Assembly: GCA_031423495.1 (NCBI GenBank) | Contig: JANPFP010000209.1 | Span: forward strand, 8,099 to 72,098 | Direction of reading: 5' to 3' | DNA length: 64,000 nt | From: JACPYM01 sp031423495 | Lineage (GTDB): Bacteria; Acidobacteriota; Blastocatellia; RBC074 | Shown here: piece by piece, positions 37,882 through 47,064 of the stretch | How the letters are laid out: each line of letters opens with the position of its first letter | Position numbering within the stretch: position 1 is the stretch's first letter | Translations under genes and position numbers: made by a program | Notes under the pieces: model-generated | Database searches by the model: none | Seen by the model: only the letters and a program-made list of their open reading frames with translations | Told to the model about the DNA's origin: nothing

Positions 37882-38236
37882 AGCCGAAGGCGACTGGCAC
37901 GACGTATTGAGAGGGTATCGCGCACGCAAACACCCTAATTACGATTATGCCTGCTTTCACGCCCAGCAGTGTGCCGAAAAATATCTTAAGGCTCGGCTCG
38001 AAGAAGCGGGCATTGCCTTTCAGAAAACCCACGACTTGCCGCTCCTCGTGGCGCTGACGACGCAAGTCGAAAACCAGTGGAGTAAACTATTACCTCAAGC
38101 TAATGCTCTGAATTCTTATGCGGTAGATTTTCGTTACCCAGGTAAATCGGCGACGAAAGCGACCGCCAAACAAGCACTCAAAGATTGTGCTGAAATCCGG
38201 CAAACCGTGCGCGCTGCACTAGGCTTGCCTCTCTGA
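37850..38236 (+). CDS. HEPN-domain protein, partner of the MNT
   Basis: 128 residues from ATG 37850, in a frame overlapping the MNT gene. HAQQCAEKYLKARLEE followed by QKTHDLPLLV is typical of HEPN domains (PF05168 type), a helical bundle. I do not see the RX4-6H ribonuclease motif of toxic HEPN proteins in its usual late position; the end reads VDFRYPG instead. It may therefore be a non-nucleolytic member, regulating or binding nucleotide together with the MNT protein. Its job as a toxin is unproven. Confidence 0.82.
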   Translation: MKQLSQEWVDKAEGDWHDVLRGYRARKHPNYDYACFHAQQCAEKYLKARLEEAGIAFQKTHDLPLLVALTTQVENQWSKLLPQANALNSYAVDFRYPGKSATKATAKQALKDCAEIRQTVRAALGLPL

Positions 38237-38259
38237 AAACTTTCTCGTGGAGGAAAACC

Positions 38260-39711
38260 ATGAAACGTATTCTCGTGTTATTGCTCATTACGCTGGTCGT
38301 CGCCGTGGCGCTGGTCAGGAAGAACAACGAAGCTGCCGCCGTCACCTTCACCCCGCCGTCTTTCACTAAAGACGTAGCGCCAATCATCTTCACCAAGTGT
38401 GCCAACTGCCATCGCCCTGGCGAAGTCGCGCCGATGCCCTTCACGTCTTTCGCCGAAGTGCGTCCGTGGAGCAAAGCCATCCGCGAAGCCGTCGTCGAGC
38501 GCAGCATGCCGCCGTGGTTTGCCGACCCGCACAGTTCAACAGCCAAGTTCGGCAATGACCGTCGTCTAACTGAGTCTGAAATCAAAACCATCACCGCTTG
38601 GGTTGAAGCAGGCGCTCCGAAAGGCAACGACAAAGACTTGCCGAAGATGCCTGATTACACGCCCGGCTGGACATTCGGCGAACCCGACTTGATCGTCGAG
38701 ATGCCCCTTGATTACGAAGTGCCTGCCGAAGGCGAATTGCCGATGCAAAACTTTTACGTGAAGGTTCCTTTCTCGGAAGAACGCTGGATCGAAAAAGTTG
38801 AACTGCGTCCCGGCAACCCCGCCGTCGTCCATCATTCCATTGCTAACGTAGTCGCGCTGCCCGCCGGAACCAAAATCGTCAACGGACGTGCGCTCAGCGG
38901 CAGCGTCGCAGAAGCTGGACAATCAGCCCGCGAAACTGGCGGCCTAAGCGAAGGCGGCGCACCGCGCGAAGTCGCGCAAACACAGGATTCGTTCACTCGC
39001 TCTGGCGCGTTTAAATTGGTGGGACAAGCGCCCGGCAAAGGCTTCGAGCGTCATCACGAGGGCACGGCCAAACGCATTCCGCCCGGCATGTATTTCCAAT
39101 TCAACATGCATTACCAACCCAGCGGACGCGCCGAGAAAGACCGCTCTAAACTGGGATTGTGGTTCGCCAAAACGCCGGTGAAATATGAGGTGCTGACCAA
39201 AGGCGTCACCGACAACGTTTTTATCGAAGGCAAAGAACTCGCCGAGACGCGCATCATCAACGGCAAAGAAGTGAAAACCCGTGTCCGCTTGCCCAACATC
39301 CCGCCGAACGCAGGCAACTGGGAAATCAGCGCCGAAACGCCGATCAAAGAAGCCATCACGCTTTATGCCTTCGCGCCACACATGCATTTGCGCGGCAAAG
39401 ACGTTAAATACACATTGATCTGGCCCGACGGACGCAAACAAGTGTTGCTCAACGTACCCAAATTCGATTTCAACTGGCAGCTTCATTACGAACTGGCCGA
39501 GCCGATGAAAATCCCTGCGGGCAGCCGCATGCACGCCGTCGCGCATTACGACAACTCGATCAAGAACCGCTACAACCCCGCGCCCGACAAAGAAGTTTAT
39601 TGGAGCGAACAAAGCTGGGACGAAATGTTTATTCCGTGGTTTGAATATACCGTGGATAGCAAGTTACTAACTAAACCAGCAGCTACACAAAGTGCGACGG
39701 GTAATAAATAA
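38260..39711 (+). CDS. Heme-containing PHM-like copper monooxygenase homologue, paralogue 2
   Basis: 483 residues, with GGAGG 8 nt upstream. A signal or anchor helix (about 3-20) is followed by FTKDVAPIIFTKCANCHRPG with heme motif CANCH (47-51) and MPPWFADP. The copper domain has VHHSIANVV, FQFNMHYQPSG, APHMHLRGKDVKYTL and AVAHYDNSIKNRYNPAP. It is about 50 residues longer than paralogue 1, mainly by an insert around residues 210-260. Strong similarity in motif order indicates tandem duplication; an MNT/HEPN pair now separates the copies. Likely a periplasmic redox protein working with the quinohemoproteins nearby. Confidence 0.8.
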   Translation: MKRILVLLLITLVVAVALVRKNNEAAAVTFTPPSFTKDVAPIIFTKCANCHRPGEVAPMPFTSFAEVRPWSKAIREAVVERSMPPWFADPHSSTAKFGNDRRLTESEIKTITAWVEAGAPKGNDKDLPKMPDYTPGWTFGEPDLIVEMPLDYEVPAEGELPMQNFYVKVPFSEERWIEKVELRPGNPAVVHHSIANVVALPAGTKIVNGRALSGSVAEAGQSARETGGLSEGGAPREVAQTQDSFTRSGAFKLVGQAPGKGFERHHEGTAKRIPPGMYFQFNMHYQPSGRAEKDRSKLGLWFAKTPVKYEVLTKGVTDNVFIEGKELAETRIINGKEVKTRVRLPNIPPNAGNWEISAETPIKEAITLYAFAPHMHLRGKDVKYTLIWPDGRKQVLLNVPKFDFNWQLHYELAEPMKIPAGSRMHAVAHYDNSIKNRYNPAPDKEVYWSEQSWDEMFIPWFEYTVDSKLLTKPAATQSATGNK

Positions 39712-39758
39712 TTTTTGAGTGCTGCGGCTTCAGCAAACCATTAACTACAACGACAGCT

Positions 39759-40322
39759 ATGATGATTCACGTTTTGTTACTCGCTTTTTTATTTTGGCAG
39801 CAACCTGCGCAACGGCCTACGGAACCGACGGATGCTATGCCGCCAGTGAATATGGATTATTTCATCGGCGCGTGGGCGTTCGATTGGAACGTGCCCGAAT
39901 CGCCGCTCGGCCCGGCAGGTAAGTTCAAAGGCAAGGAAACCTATAAAAAAATCGCTGACGGCAAGTACGAAAGCGCGATCGAAGGCGACAGCCCTGTGGG
40001 TTCTTTCAAAGGCCGCGCGACGACGGTTTACAGCGAGAAAGACAAGTCCGTTACGCGCAACGAGACAGGGATGTTTGGCGTGACGCAAGCCAAACGCGGC
40101 CCGATTGGCGGAGACCTCGGCGGTTATTACACGATCTTTTGGGAAACCGATCCGATCAAAAAAGGCGGCAAGACGGTCAAACTCAAAGGCAAGACGTTGA
40201 TGCTGTCGCCCGCACATTACCGCTTACAGGTGCAAATTTCTGTGGATGGTGGGCCTTACGCTAATTTCGGCAATCCATGGTTTAGAAAGGCAGAGGGGGT
40301 TCGCAAAGCGGAGGCAAAATAA
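39759..40322 (+). CDS. Exported or anchored protein of unknown function
   Basis: 187 residues. A short hydrophobic N-terminus (MIHVLLLAFLFW) may be a signal. The body (MDYFIGAWAFDWNVPESPLG, YKKIADGKYESAIEG, KGRATTVYSEKDKSVTRNE) has the beta-rich look of secreted domains that start with a FxGxW motif, such as DUF1579-like proteins, but I cannot assign it firmly. It lies 47 nt after paralogue 2 and 2 nt before a DUF1801 gene, so it is part of the same run. Confidence 0.6.
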   Translation: MMIHVLLLAFLFWQQPAQRPTEPTDAMPPVNMDYFIGAWAFDWNVPESPLGPAGKFKGKETYKKIADGKYESAIEGDSPVGSFKGRATTVYSEKDKSVTRNETGMFGVTQAKRGPIGGDLGGYYTIFWETDPIKKGGKTVKLKGKTLMLSPAHYRLQVQISVDGGPYANFGNPWFRKAEGVRKAEAK

Positions 40323-40324
40323 CC

Positions 40325-40714
40325 ATGAGAGGCGATCAGCGAGTAGCTCAAGATATAGATGAATACATTGCGAACTACCCCACTGAGGTTCGCGTAAAGC
40401 TCGAAAAAATCAGAGCGACGATTAACAAGGCTGCGCCGAAAGCTGAGGAAGTTATTAGCTATCAGATACCCGCCTTTCGCTTTGTCGGACGGCCCTTTAT
40501 CTATTTCGCCGCTTACAAAAAACACCTCGCCGTTTATCCCGCGCCCCGTGGCGTAGCTGAATTCACCGAAGAACTCGCAAGCTATGAAGGCGGCAAAGGG
40601 ACTGCGCAATTTCCGCTAGATAAACCGATACCTTATGACTTGATTCGCCGCATTGCGAAATTCCGGGTCAAGGAATATCAGGAAAAAGCCGCCGCCAAAG
40701 CGAAAAAGAGATAA
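40325..40714 (+). CDS. DUF1801 (YdhG-like) protein
   Basis: 129 residues: IDEYIANYPTEVRVKLEKIR, then KAEEVISYQIPAFRFVGRPF and YFAAYKKHLAVYPAP, which is the DUF1801/YdhG pattern. Relatives are small cytoplasmic proteins with a frataxin-like fold, one of them proposed as an iron chaperone (Fra). The start follows the previous stop by 2 nt, so translation may be coupled. A perfect inverted repeat follows it. Confidence 0.8.
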   Translation: MRGDQRVAQDIDEYIANYPTEVRVKLEKIRATINKAAPKAEEVISYQIPAFRFVGRPFIYFAAYKKHLAVYPAPRGVAEFTEELASYEGGKGTAQFPLDKPIPYDLIRRIAKFRVKEYQEKAAAKAKKR

Positions 40715-40726
40715 CTCAACGCGAAG

Positions 40727-40834
40727 CGTGTCAGTAGCCCGACCGTTAGAGAGGGCTTTCTCGGCGTTGCGCCCCTTCGGATCACCTAGCACACCCTCAA
40801 GGTAGCCCTCTCTAACGGTCGGGCTACTGACACG
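40727..40834. repeat. Perfect 31-bp inverted repeat, copy 2 of a dispersed family
   Basis: Arms 40727-40757 and 40804-40834 are exact reverse complements with 46 nt between them. The arm core GTAGCCCGACCGTTAGAGAG recurs in the inverted repeat at 830-934, and partial copies (GTGTCAGTAGC, GTCAGTAGCCC) occur at 1001 and 52452. Confidence 0.9.
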
Positions 40835-40850
40835 GCTGCACCGTAAGACG

Positions 40851-42701
40851 ATGAAACATTTCACCTACAAAGCATTGTTACTCGCAGCCCTGTTCGCGGG
40901 GCTTTTCTTTTCGGGCTTCACGGCCACTACGCAAACACAGCAAGCGTCGCCCGCTTCGCCCGAAGGCGCGGAACTCTATCAACAGCGTTGCGCCGCGTGT
41001 CACGACAATGCGCAGGATCGCATTCCGCCGCTGTTCTTGATTCGCCGCCGCTCAACTGAAGACGTAATCAACACGCTGACTGAGGGTTCGATGAAACAGC
41101 AGGCGGCGGGATTAAGTGTGACACAAATTCGCGCACTGGCGATTCACCTGACGGGCAAGTTGCCGGGGGCTCCGATTGAAACGAGTGTGAATGCCAATCG
41201 CTGCACGAATGCGCCAAAGCCCATCAATCTCAAAGGCGCGCAATGGAATGGCTGGGGCAATGATTTGGAAAATTCGCGCTTTCAGCCGCAGCCGGGCCTC
41301 AAGGCCGCAGACGTGCCGCGACTCAAAGTGAAATGGGCTTGGGCGCATCCGGGGCCGATGGCGACGGGGCAACCGACGGTGATTGGTGAGCGGCTGTTTC
41401 TGACCGTCGAAGCCGGTTTGATCGTCTCGCTCAACGCGCAAACGGGCTGCCTTTATTGGGCGACGAAGACGGGCGCAGCAGTACGCGCGGCGGTTAGCAT
41501 TGGTCTAATATCCAAAGAGGGCAAAAACAAATACGCGCTGTATTTCGGTGATGAAAAGTCTTTCGTGCAAGCCCTGGATGCCGACACGGGCAAGCTGTTG
41601 TGGAAGACCAAAGTCGAAGACCACTTTCTCGCGCGCATCACCGGCGCGCCCGTGTTGCACCGCAATCGCCTTTACGTGCCCGTCTCTTCGTTTGAAGAAA
41701 CCGCCGGACGCGACGACAAATATGAATGCTGCACCTTTCGTGGCAGCTTGGTCGCGCTTGATGCCACCACCGGCAAAGTCGTATGGAAGAGCTTTGTTAT
41801 TCCCAACGAAGCGAAGCCGTTCAAAAAGAATTCCGCCGGCACGCAAATGTACGGCCCTGCGGGCGGCGCGCTGTGGTCGGCTCCTACACTTGATCTAAAA
41901 CGCAGGCTGGTTTACGTCGGCACGGGCAATTCCTACACCGACGTTGAGACCACTCAGACCGACGCGGTGATGGCTTTCGAGATGGATTCGGGCAAAATCC
42001 GTTGGGTCAATCAGGTCAGCGCGCAAGACAACTTTTTGGTCGGATGCCGCCAACCCGGCGCAGGTAATTGTCCTCAACAAGGCGGGCCGGATCATGACTT
42101 CGGCAGTTCGCCCGTGTTACGCACTTTGGCTAACGGCAAACAGGTTTTGTTGGGCGGACAAAAGTCGGGAGTGATGTGGGCCTTCGACCCCGACAACGGC
42201 AAGGTGCTGTGGCAAACCAAAGTCGGCAGCGGCGGCGCGCTTGGCGGCATCGAGTGGGGCTTCGCGGCGGATGCCGAAAACGTTTACGTCCCGATGGCTG
42301 ACCCTTTCGGCGCGGAGCGCAAGCCCGGCTTGACCGCGTTGAAACTCTCGAACGGCGAACAACTGTGGCATACGCCTGCGCCCAAAGCGCAATGCAATTG
42401 GGGCGCGACGCGCTGCACCAATGCGCAATCGGCGGCGGCCTCGGCGATTCCCGGCGTAGTGTTTTCAGGCACTACGGATGGATGGTTGCGGGCTTACGCC
42501 GCGACCGACGGCGCGATCTTGTGGGCGTGGGATACGGCGTCAGAAGTGGCTACGGTCAACGCAGGCTTGACCAAAGGTGGTACGCTGGATGGCGGCGGGC
42601 CGGTGATTGTGAACGGCATGCTTTATACCAACTCAGGCTATGGCCGAATTATGGGACAGCTAGGGAATTTGTTGTTGGCGTTTGCGGTGAATGGGAAATA
42701 A
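40851..42701 (+). CDS. Quinohemoprotein resembling polyvinyl-alcohol dehydrogenase
   Basis: 616 residues. Signal peptide about 1-27; cytochrome c domain with CAACH (47-51); then a PQQ-type propeller that opens with QWNGWGNDLENSRFQPQPGL and runs through LNAQTGCLYWATKTGAAVRA, LDADTGKLLWKTKVEDH, LDATTGKVVWKSF and FDPDNGKVLWQTKVG. The heme-then-propeller order and the front motif resemble polyvinyl-alcohol dehydrogenase (EC 1.1.2.6) and its many uncharacterised relatives. It would oxidise secondary alcohols or polyols in the periplasm and pass electrons to cytochrome c. Together with the exported esterases it suggests an oxidise-then-hydrolyse route, but true PVA activity is only a hypothesis. 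Confidence 0.8.
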   Translation: MKHFTYKALLLAALFAGLFFSGFTATTQTQQASPASPEGAELYQQRCAACHDNAQDRIPPLFLIRRRSTEDVINTLTEGSMKQQAAGLSVTQIRALAIHLTGKLPGAPIETSVNANRCTNAPKPINLKGAQWNGWGNDLENSRFQPQPGLKAADVPRLKVKWAWAHPGPMATGQPTVIGERLFLTVEAGLIVSLNAQTGCLYWATKTGAAVRAAVSIGLISKEGKNKYALYFGDEKSFVQALDADTGKLLWKTKVEDHFLARITGAPVLHRNRLYVPVSSFEETAGRDDKYECCTFRGSLVALDATTGKVVWKSFVIPNEAKPFKKNSAGTQMYGPAGGALWSAPTLDLKRRLVYVGTGNSYTDVETTQTDAVMAFEMDSGKIRWVNQVSAQDNFLVGCRQPGAGNCPQQGGPDHDFGSSPVLRTLANGKQVLLGGQKSGVMWAFDPDNGKVLWQTKVGSGGALGGIEWGFAADAENVYVPMADPFGAERKPGLTALKLSNGEQLWHTPAPKAQCNWGATRCTNAQSAAASAIPGVVFSGTTDGWLRAYAATDGAILWAWDTASEVATVNAGLTKGGTLDGGGPVIVNGMLYTNSGYGRIMGQLGNLLLAFAVNGK

Positions 42702-42850
42702 GGCGCTGCCGAGGCAGTACAGAGAGCGGTTGCAACCTGTTGCATCAGAAGGTGCGCGATGCCACTGATGGCTTTGCTTTCCTTTCGGCAAGCGGCTTAC
42801 TATTCGCGCGCATCTTCCCCAGTTTCATTTGGCCCAGTTTCACCTGAATT

Positions 42851-45800
42851 ATGCAGAACTTCCTGAGACAACTTGCGGTCTTGCTGTGCTGTGCGATGAG
42901 CGCAGCCTTTGCGCAAACTCCCGCCAAGCCTGAAGCCAAAGCCCAAACACAGTTACAAACACTTGATGCCATCGTTGCAATGGAAGATGCGAACACCCGC
43001 ATCACCGCGTTGCAACAGTTTCTCAAGACGAATGCCAACAACGACAAGACGGTCACGGCGCGCGAAGCCCTCGTCGCCAGTTACGGGCAGGTCGCCGAAA
43101 ATCATCTCAACGACAACAATATCGAAAAAGCCGTAGACGCTTTTCAGCGCGCGTTCAAAGCCTTGCCGAAACAGGTAAGCGAAAAGTTTTTTAAAGAAAC
43201 CGTAGCCCTGATTCCACTGGCGGTCGCGGCGCGCGGCTATTTGCCTGAAGCCATCGGACTAGCGAAATTGCTCGAAATTCGCTTTGCCAATGATGCCGAA
43301 CGGCTGGGCGCGCTGGGCGAGTTTTACGCTACGTTCAATGCCGCGAGCGAAGCCATCACTGCGCTCGAAGCCGCCGCCAAACTCGCGCCCGAAGACGCCC
43401 GCTTGCACCGCGCGCTAGGCGAGGCTTATCGCAAAGCTTTACGTTTGGATGAAGCCATCGCGTCTTATCAATTAGCCGTACGCTTTGACGCCCAAGACCG
43501 CCGCGCCTTTTATGACCTCGCCGATCTTTATCGTTCGCAAGGCGCTTATGACGACGCGCTGAAACTTTATCGCCGCCAACTCGACATCGAACCCAAACAT
43601 ACGCCGTCGCTCAAAGGCATCGCGTTGGTTTTGACCGCGCAAGGCAAAGACGACCAAGCCGCCGCCGTGCTGAATCAGGCGCGCGATTTGGCGGGATCGA
43701 TGAACGAGATAACGCAAGATCAGTTGTTGCAAACGCAACTCGCGTTTTATTACCTCGCGCAAAACAAGTTGCGCGAAGCCCAACGCGCCGCCGATGCCGC
43801 GTTGAGCGTCGAACCGCGTTACAGTTGGGCACGCATCGCGGCGGCTGAAATTCTGTTGGCGCAAGGCAAATACTTCGAGGCCGAACGCCACTTAATCGAA
43901 GCCCAAAAGCTGGCGGGTTTCCCTACGTTGTGGTTCACGCTCGGCAAGGTCTATTTGATCGTAGAGGATTTCGACGGCGCAGCCGAACAGTTCGCCAAGG
44001 CCTTTCGCTATTCATCGAAAACGCAATTCACCGCGCGGCTGGGCGGCGTGCGCGACGTGCAAGGCGACGACTTGCGCGAACTGCTCGCACCCGAACATCA
44101 GGCCGCGCTCTTTCTGGCCGAAGCGCCCACGTCGGATGAAACCTTCCGCATCGCCGAGTCGCTGGTGCGCGTCAACGCCAAACTCACTGAAGCTGAAGCT
44201 ACTCAAAAAAACGATCAACTCAATCAGGCCGCCAGAGGTTTTGTCGAAGCTGAAAGTTCGCGGCGTTCATATCGCGCCTTGCATATGGCGACGAAACTCG
44301 CGCAGGCCGGACGCGCGCTGCCGCTCGCAATCAAGCTCGCCGATCAATCGCTTGACCTCGCCGAAGTCGCCACCGAAGCCAATGGCTCGCTGCGCGATTA
44401 TCCCAACTATGACCGCACGGGCCGCTTTCACGTTTTTCGCGGACGCGCTTATGACGCGCGCGGCTGGGCACTTTTCAAAAGCGGACGCATCAAAGATTCG
44501 CTCATCGCGTTGAGTCAGGCGGTGGTTGAATACGGCACGCTGCCCGAAGGCAAACGCGCGCTCTGGCATCTCGCCACTACGCACGAAGCCGCAGGCGCTC
44601 CGGCCCAGGCGCTGGAACTTTATCTTGCCGCTTACGAACCGCCTGCCGCTAATAGCAAATTAGATATTCAACGCACCGTCATCGAAACCATCTATCGCAA
44701 GGTCAACACCTCGCTTGACGGATTGGAAGCCAAACTCGGACAGCCCATCAGCGCGGCGACGCTGACTGATCTCACAACGACGGCGATGCAGGCCGAAACG
44801 ATAGCGAAAGCGAACGAGGCTGCGCCTGTTGCTCCGCCGGTTGTCGCGTCCAAACCTGAACCCAAAGCGGCGACCCCGATCTTAGGCCTTCCGTTCAAAC
44901 GCGAAGCTGAAACGCTGGCAGTGACACTACCCAAACCTGTTGAACCCAAGCCCGTCACACTTCCTGCTAAAGAGGCTGCCAAAGAAACGGAACGACTGGG
45001 ACTGTTCGGCATTCCGGTCAACAGCAAGACAACGCGCACTGGCAATAAAGTGCCGATGCCTGCGCCAACCAAGCCTGCGACAGAAATCGCTGCGGTCATT
45101 CCCCAGACTGAGCCGCCCGTCGTGCAAAAACCCGTCGTGCAGAAACCCGTCGTGCAAAAAAATGATGCCGCGCAAGTGACAGCGGCTCCGCTCACGGTTC
45201 GTGAAAGCGTGAAAGAATCAGTTAAGGTCGAACCCAAAGAATCGCCGAAAGAAACCCCGAAAGAAACTGCGGTTGTTACGCCGCCGCCGCAACCTGAACC
45301 AGTCGTTGCAGTGCCTGTGGTTGCCCTGCCTGTGATCGAAAGCCCGAAAGAAGCTGTGACGGCGAAAGCCGAGGAAAAACCCGTCGAACCGAAACCCGAA
45401 TCCAAACCTGAACCTAAAGCGCCCGAACCGAAAGCGCCTGAGGCTACGATCACGACGACAGCGCAAACCATCACGGTCACTCCGGCTGAACCCATCGCGC
45501 CGATTGAGTCGCCCAAGACAGATGAAAAAGTTGAGACGAAAGAACCGACACCCATCATTGAAACACCCGCGCCGGTTGTCGTTGAACCGCCCAAGCTCGT
45601 GCCGGTGCAATTGCCCGAACTGACGAGTCCCGCTTTCACCGGGCGACTGGTAATGATGACGACCAACTTGCCCGCGCTTCCGGCTTCAGTGGTTTCAACC
45701 GAGCTTGACGAAGCGCCCGCGCCGCCACCGCCTGCGTCTGTCATACCTAAACCTGCGCTTGCGCCTGTGAGCGCCGCGACGCAAGCGAGTACGGAACCGA

Positions 45801-46003
45801 CAGTCACAGTGCGTTACGACGAATTGCCTGCGAAACCATCTGCTGCCCCTACGGGCGAAAGCGGACACAACGTTACGCCGCCCGTGAGTTCGCGTCCGCG
45901 TCGCGTGTCAACGCCCGCCGTTAAAGTCGCCCCGGCAGACACGTCGCCCGTGACCGGCACGACGCGCCCGCGCCGCGTGAAAGTCGCGCCGACCAAACCT
46001 TAA
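42851..46003 (+). CDS. Exported TPR protein with proline/lysine-rich tail
   Basis: 1050 residues. Signal peptide about 1-22 (ending AFAQ). Residues about 60-620 are helical repeats of the TPR type (EAITALEAAAKLAPEDARLH, DEAIASYQLAVRFDAQDRRA, DDALKLYRRQLDIEPKHTPS). From about 660 on the chain is a disordered Pro/Glu/Lys/Val-rich tail with three copies of PVVQK and two of RPRRVxxxAxK near the end. It resembles large periplasmic scaffold or assembly proteins; no enzymatic motif is visible. The low-complexity tail is encoded by near-tandem DNA repeats. Confidence 0.75.
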   Translation: MQNFLRQLAVLLCCAMSAAFAQTPAKPEAKAQTQLQTLDAIVAMEDANTRITALQQFLKTNANNDKTVTAREALVASYGQVAENHLNDNNIEKAVDAFQRAFKALPKQVSEKFFKETVALIPLAVAARGYLPEAIGLAKLLEIRFANDAERLGALGEFYATFNAASEAITALEAAAKLAPEDARLHRALGEAYRKALRLDEAIASYQLAVRFDAQDRRAFYDLADLYRSQGAYDDALKLYRRQLDIEPKHTPSLKGIALVLTAQGKDDQAAAVLNQARDLAGSMNEITQDQLLQTQLAFYYLAQNKLREAQRAADAALSVEPRYSWARIAAAEILLAQGKYFEAERHLIEAQKLAGFPTLWFTLGKVYLIVEDFDGAAEQFAKAFRYSSKTQFTARLGGVRDVQGDDLRELLAPEHQAALFLAEAPTSDETFRIAESLVRVNAKLTEAEATQKNDQLNQAARGFVEAESSRRSYRALHMATKLAQAGRALPLAIKLADQSLDLAEVATEANGSLRDYPNYDRTGRFHVFRGRAYDARGWALFKSGRIKDSLIALSQAVVEYGTLPEGKRALWHLATTHEAAGAPAQALELYLAAYEPPAANSKLDIQRTVIETIYRKVNTSLDGLEAKLGQPISAATLTDLTTTAMQAETIAKANEAAPVAPPVVASKPEPKAATPILGLPFKREAETLAVTLPKPVEPKPVTLPAKEAAKETERLGLFGIPVNSKTTRTGNKVPMPAPTKPATEIAAVIPQTEPPVVQKPVVQKPVVQKNDAAQVTAAPLTVRESVKESVKVEPKESPKETPKETAVVTPPPQPEPVVAVPVVALPVIESPKEAVTAKAEEKPVEPKPESKPEPKAPEPKAPEATITTTAQTITVTPAEPIAPIESPKTDEKVETKEPTPIIETPAPVVVEPPKLVPVQLPELTSPAFTGRLVMMTTNLPALPASVVSTELDEAPAPPPPASVIPKPALAPVSAATQASTEPTVTVRYDELPAKPSAAPTGESGHNVTPPVSSRPRRVSTPAVKVAPADTSPVTGTTRPRRVKVAPTKP
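45117..45161 (+). repeat. Three tandem copies of a 15-bp coding repeat
   Basis: CCCGTCGTGCAAAAA occurs three times in a row with one base change, encoding PVVQK x3 inside the disordered tail of the TPR protein. In-frame copy-number change here would alter tail length without frameshift. Confidence 0.85.
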
Positions 46004-46081
46004 TCGCATCCCCACCACCAGACAGCTTGCCCGTGATAAGCTGCGCGCACTTTATTTCACTTCTCTGGAGCATCACGACGC

Positions 46082-46945
46082 ATGAAAGTTACGACAGGCG
46101 TTATCGCCGCTGCGGGTTCGGGTACACGAATGCTGCCCGTTTCGCTGGGTTATCCCAAAGAACTTTTGCCGATCATCAATCAACCGGCGATTCAACTCAT
46201 CATTGACGAATATCTCGCCGCCGGACTCACACGCATCGTCATTATCACGGGCGACAACCCGGCTCCGCTGCATCGGCAATACGATTCGTCGAACGTGCCG
46301 CCGCGCGGCAAATACGCGGCGCTCGATGATTTCGTAGACCGCCTCAAAGACATCGAAATCATCTTCGAACCGCAAGCCGGGCCTTATGGCAACGGCACGC
46401 CGCTCGTCGTCGGCAGCAAGCACGTACCCGCCGATGAAGGCGTGATTTATTCTTACGGCGACGACATCCTCAAAACCCGTACGCCATTCGCCAAACAGTT
46501 AGTGGACTTGCATCACGCGACCGACGCGCTCGTCGTCGGCGTACAGCCCGTGCCGTGGGAAGACGTAGTGCGTTATGGCGTGGTCGAACTCCTCGAAGGC
46601 ACGACCAACGTGATGAAAAACGTCGTCGAGAAACCCGCGCGCGAATCGGCAAAATCCAACTTGGCGATGTTCGGACGCTTCCTGCTTTCGCACGACGTAA
46701 TTCAAATTCTGCGCGAGACGCCGTTGGGCAAAGGCAACGAGTTATGGTTGACCGATGGCGTGCAGGAATACGTCAAACGCGGCGGGCGCGTCGTCGTCAA
46801 TCCCGTCACCGACGGCGAATGGCTGACGATTGGCGATCCGCTGAATTACCTGCAAACACTGATCGAATACGCGCTGGATGACGAAGCCATTCGCGGCGTG
46901 CTGGAACCCCGCATCCGACGACGCTTAGGACTTGAGAAAACTTAA
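46082..46945 (+). CDS. galU: UTP--glucose-1-phosphate uridylyltransferase
   Basis: 287 residues. The front GVIAAAGSGTRMLPVSLGYPK, followed by ELLPIINQPAIQ, is the activating loop of GalU-type nucleotidyltransferases; YGVVELLEG and NVVEKPA follow, as in UDP-glucose pyrophosphorylases, with the conserved lysine in VEKPA. The enzyme makes UDP-glucose for cell-envelope sugars. A sequence-only call cannot exclude a related sugar nucleotidyltransferase. The stop codon overlaps the first bases of a 40-bp inverted repeat. Confidence 0.82.
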   Translation: MKVTTGVIAAAGSGTRMLPVSLGYPKELLPIINQPAIQLIIDEYLAAGLTRIVIITGDNPAPLHRQYDSSNVPPRGKYAALDDFVDRLKDIEIIFEPQAGPYGNGTPLVVGSKHVPADEGVIYSYGDDILKTRTPFAKQLVDLHHATDALVVGVQPVPWEDVVRYGVVELLEGTTNVMKNVVEKPARESAKSNLAMFGRFLLSHDVIQILRETPLGKGNELWLTDGVQEYVKRGGRVVVNPVTDGEWLTIGDPLNYLQTLIEYALDDEAIRGVLEPRIRRRLGLEKT

Positions 46946-47058
46946 TTAGACAGGATTGACAGGATTTTCAGGATTCACAGGATGAGGAGAAGAGTTATCA
47001 ATACTGGCCTTTCTGCCGATCCTGTGAATCCTGAAAATCCTGTCAGTCCTGTCTAATT
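46944..47058. repeat. Long inverted repeat (40-nt arms) of GACAGGATT words
   Basis: Arms 46944-46983 and 47019-47058 pair with one mismatch around a 35-nt loop. Each arm is made of repeated words (ACAGGATT, TCAGGATT, ACAGGAT), a type of intergenic repeat seen in many large bacterial genomes. It begins within the galU stop codon and ends 6 nt before the next ATG. Confidence 0.9.
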
Positions 47059-47064
47059 GCCTTT

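Noticed and set aside
44692..45807. 371-codon minus-strand frame rich in Gly, Ser, Thr and Val
   Set aside because: It mirrors the Pro/Lys/Glu-rich tail of the TPR protein; the low complexity comes from codon bias on the other strand.
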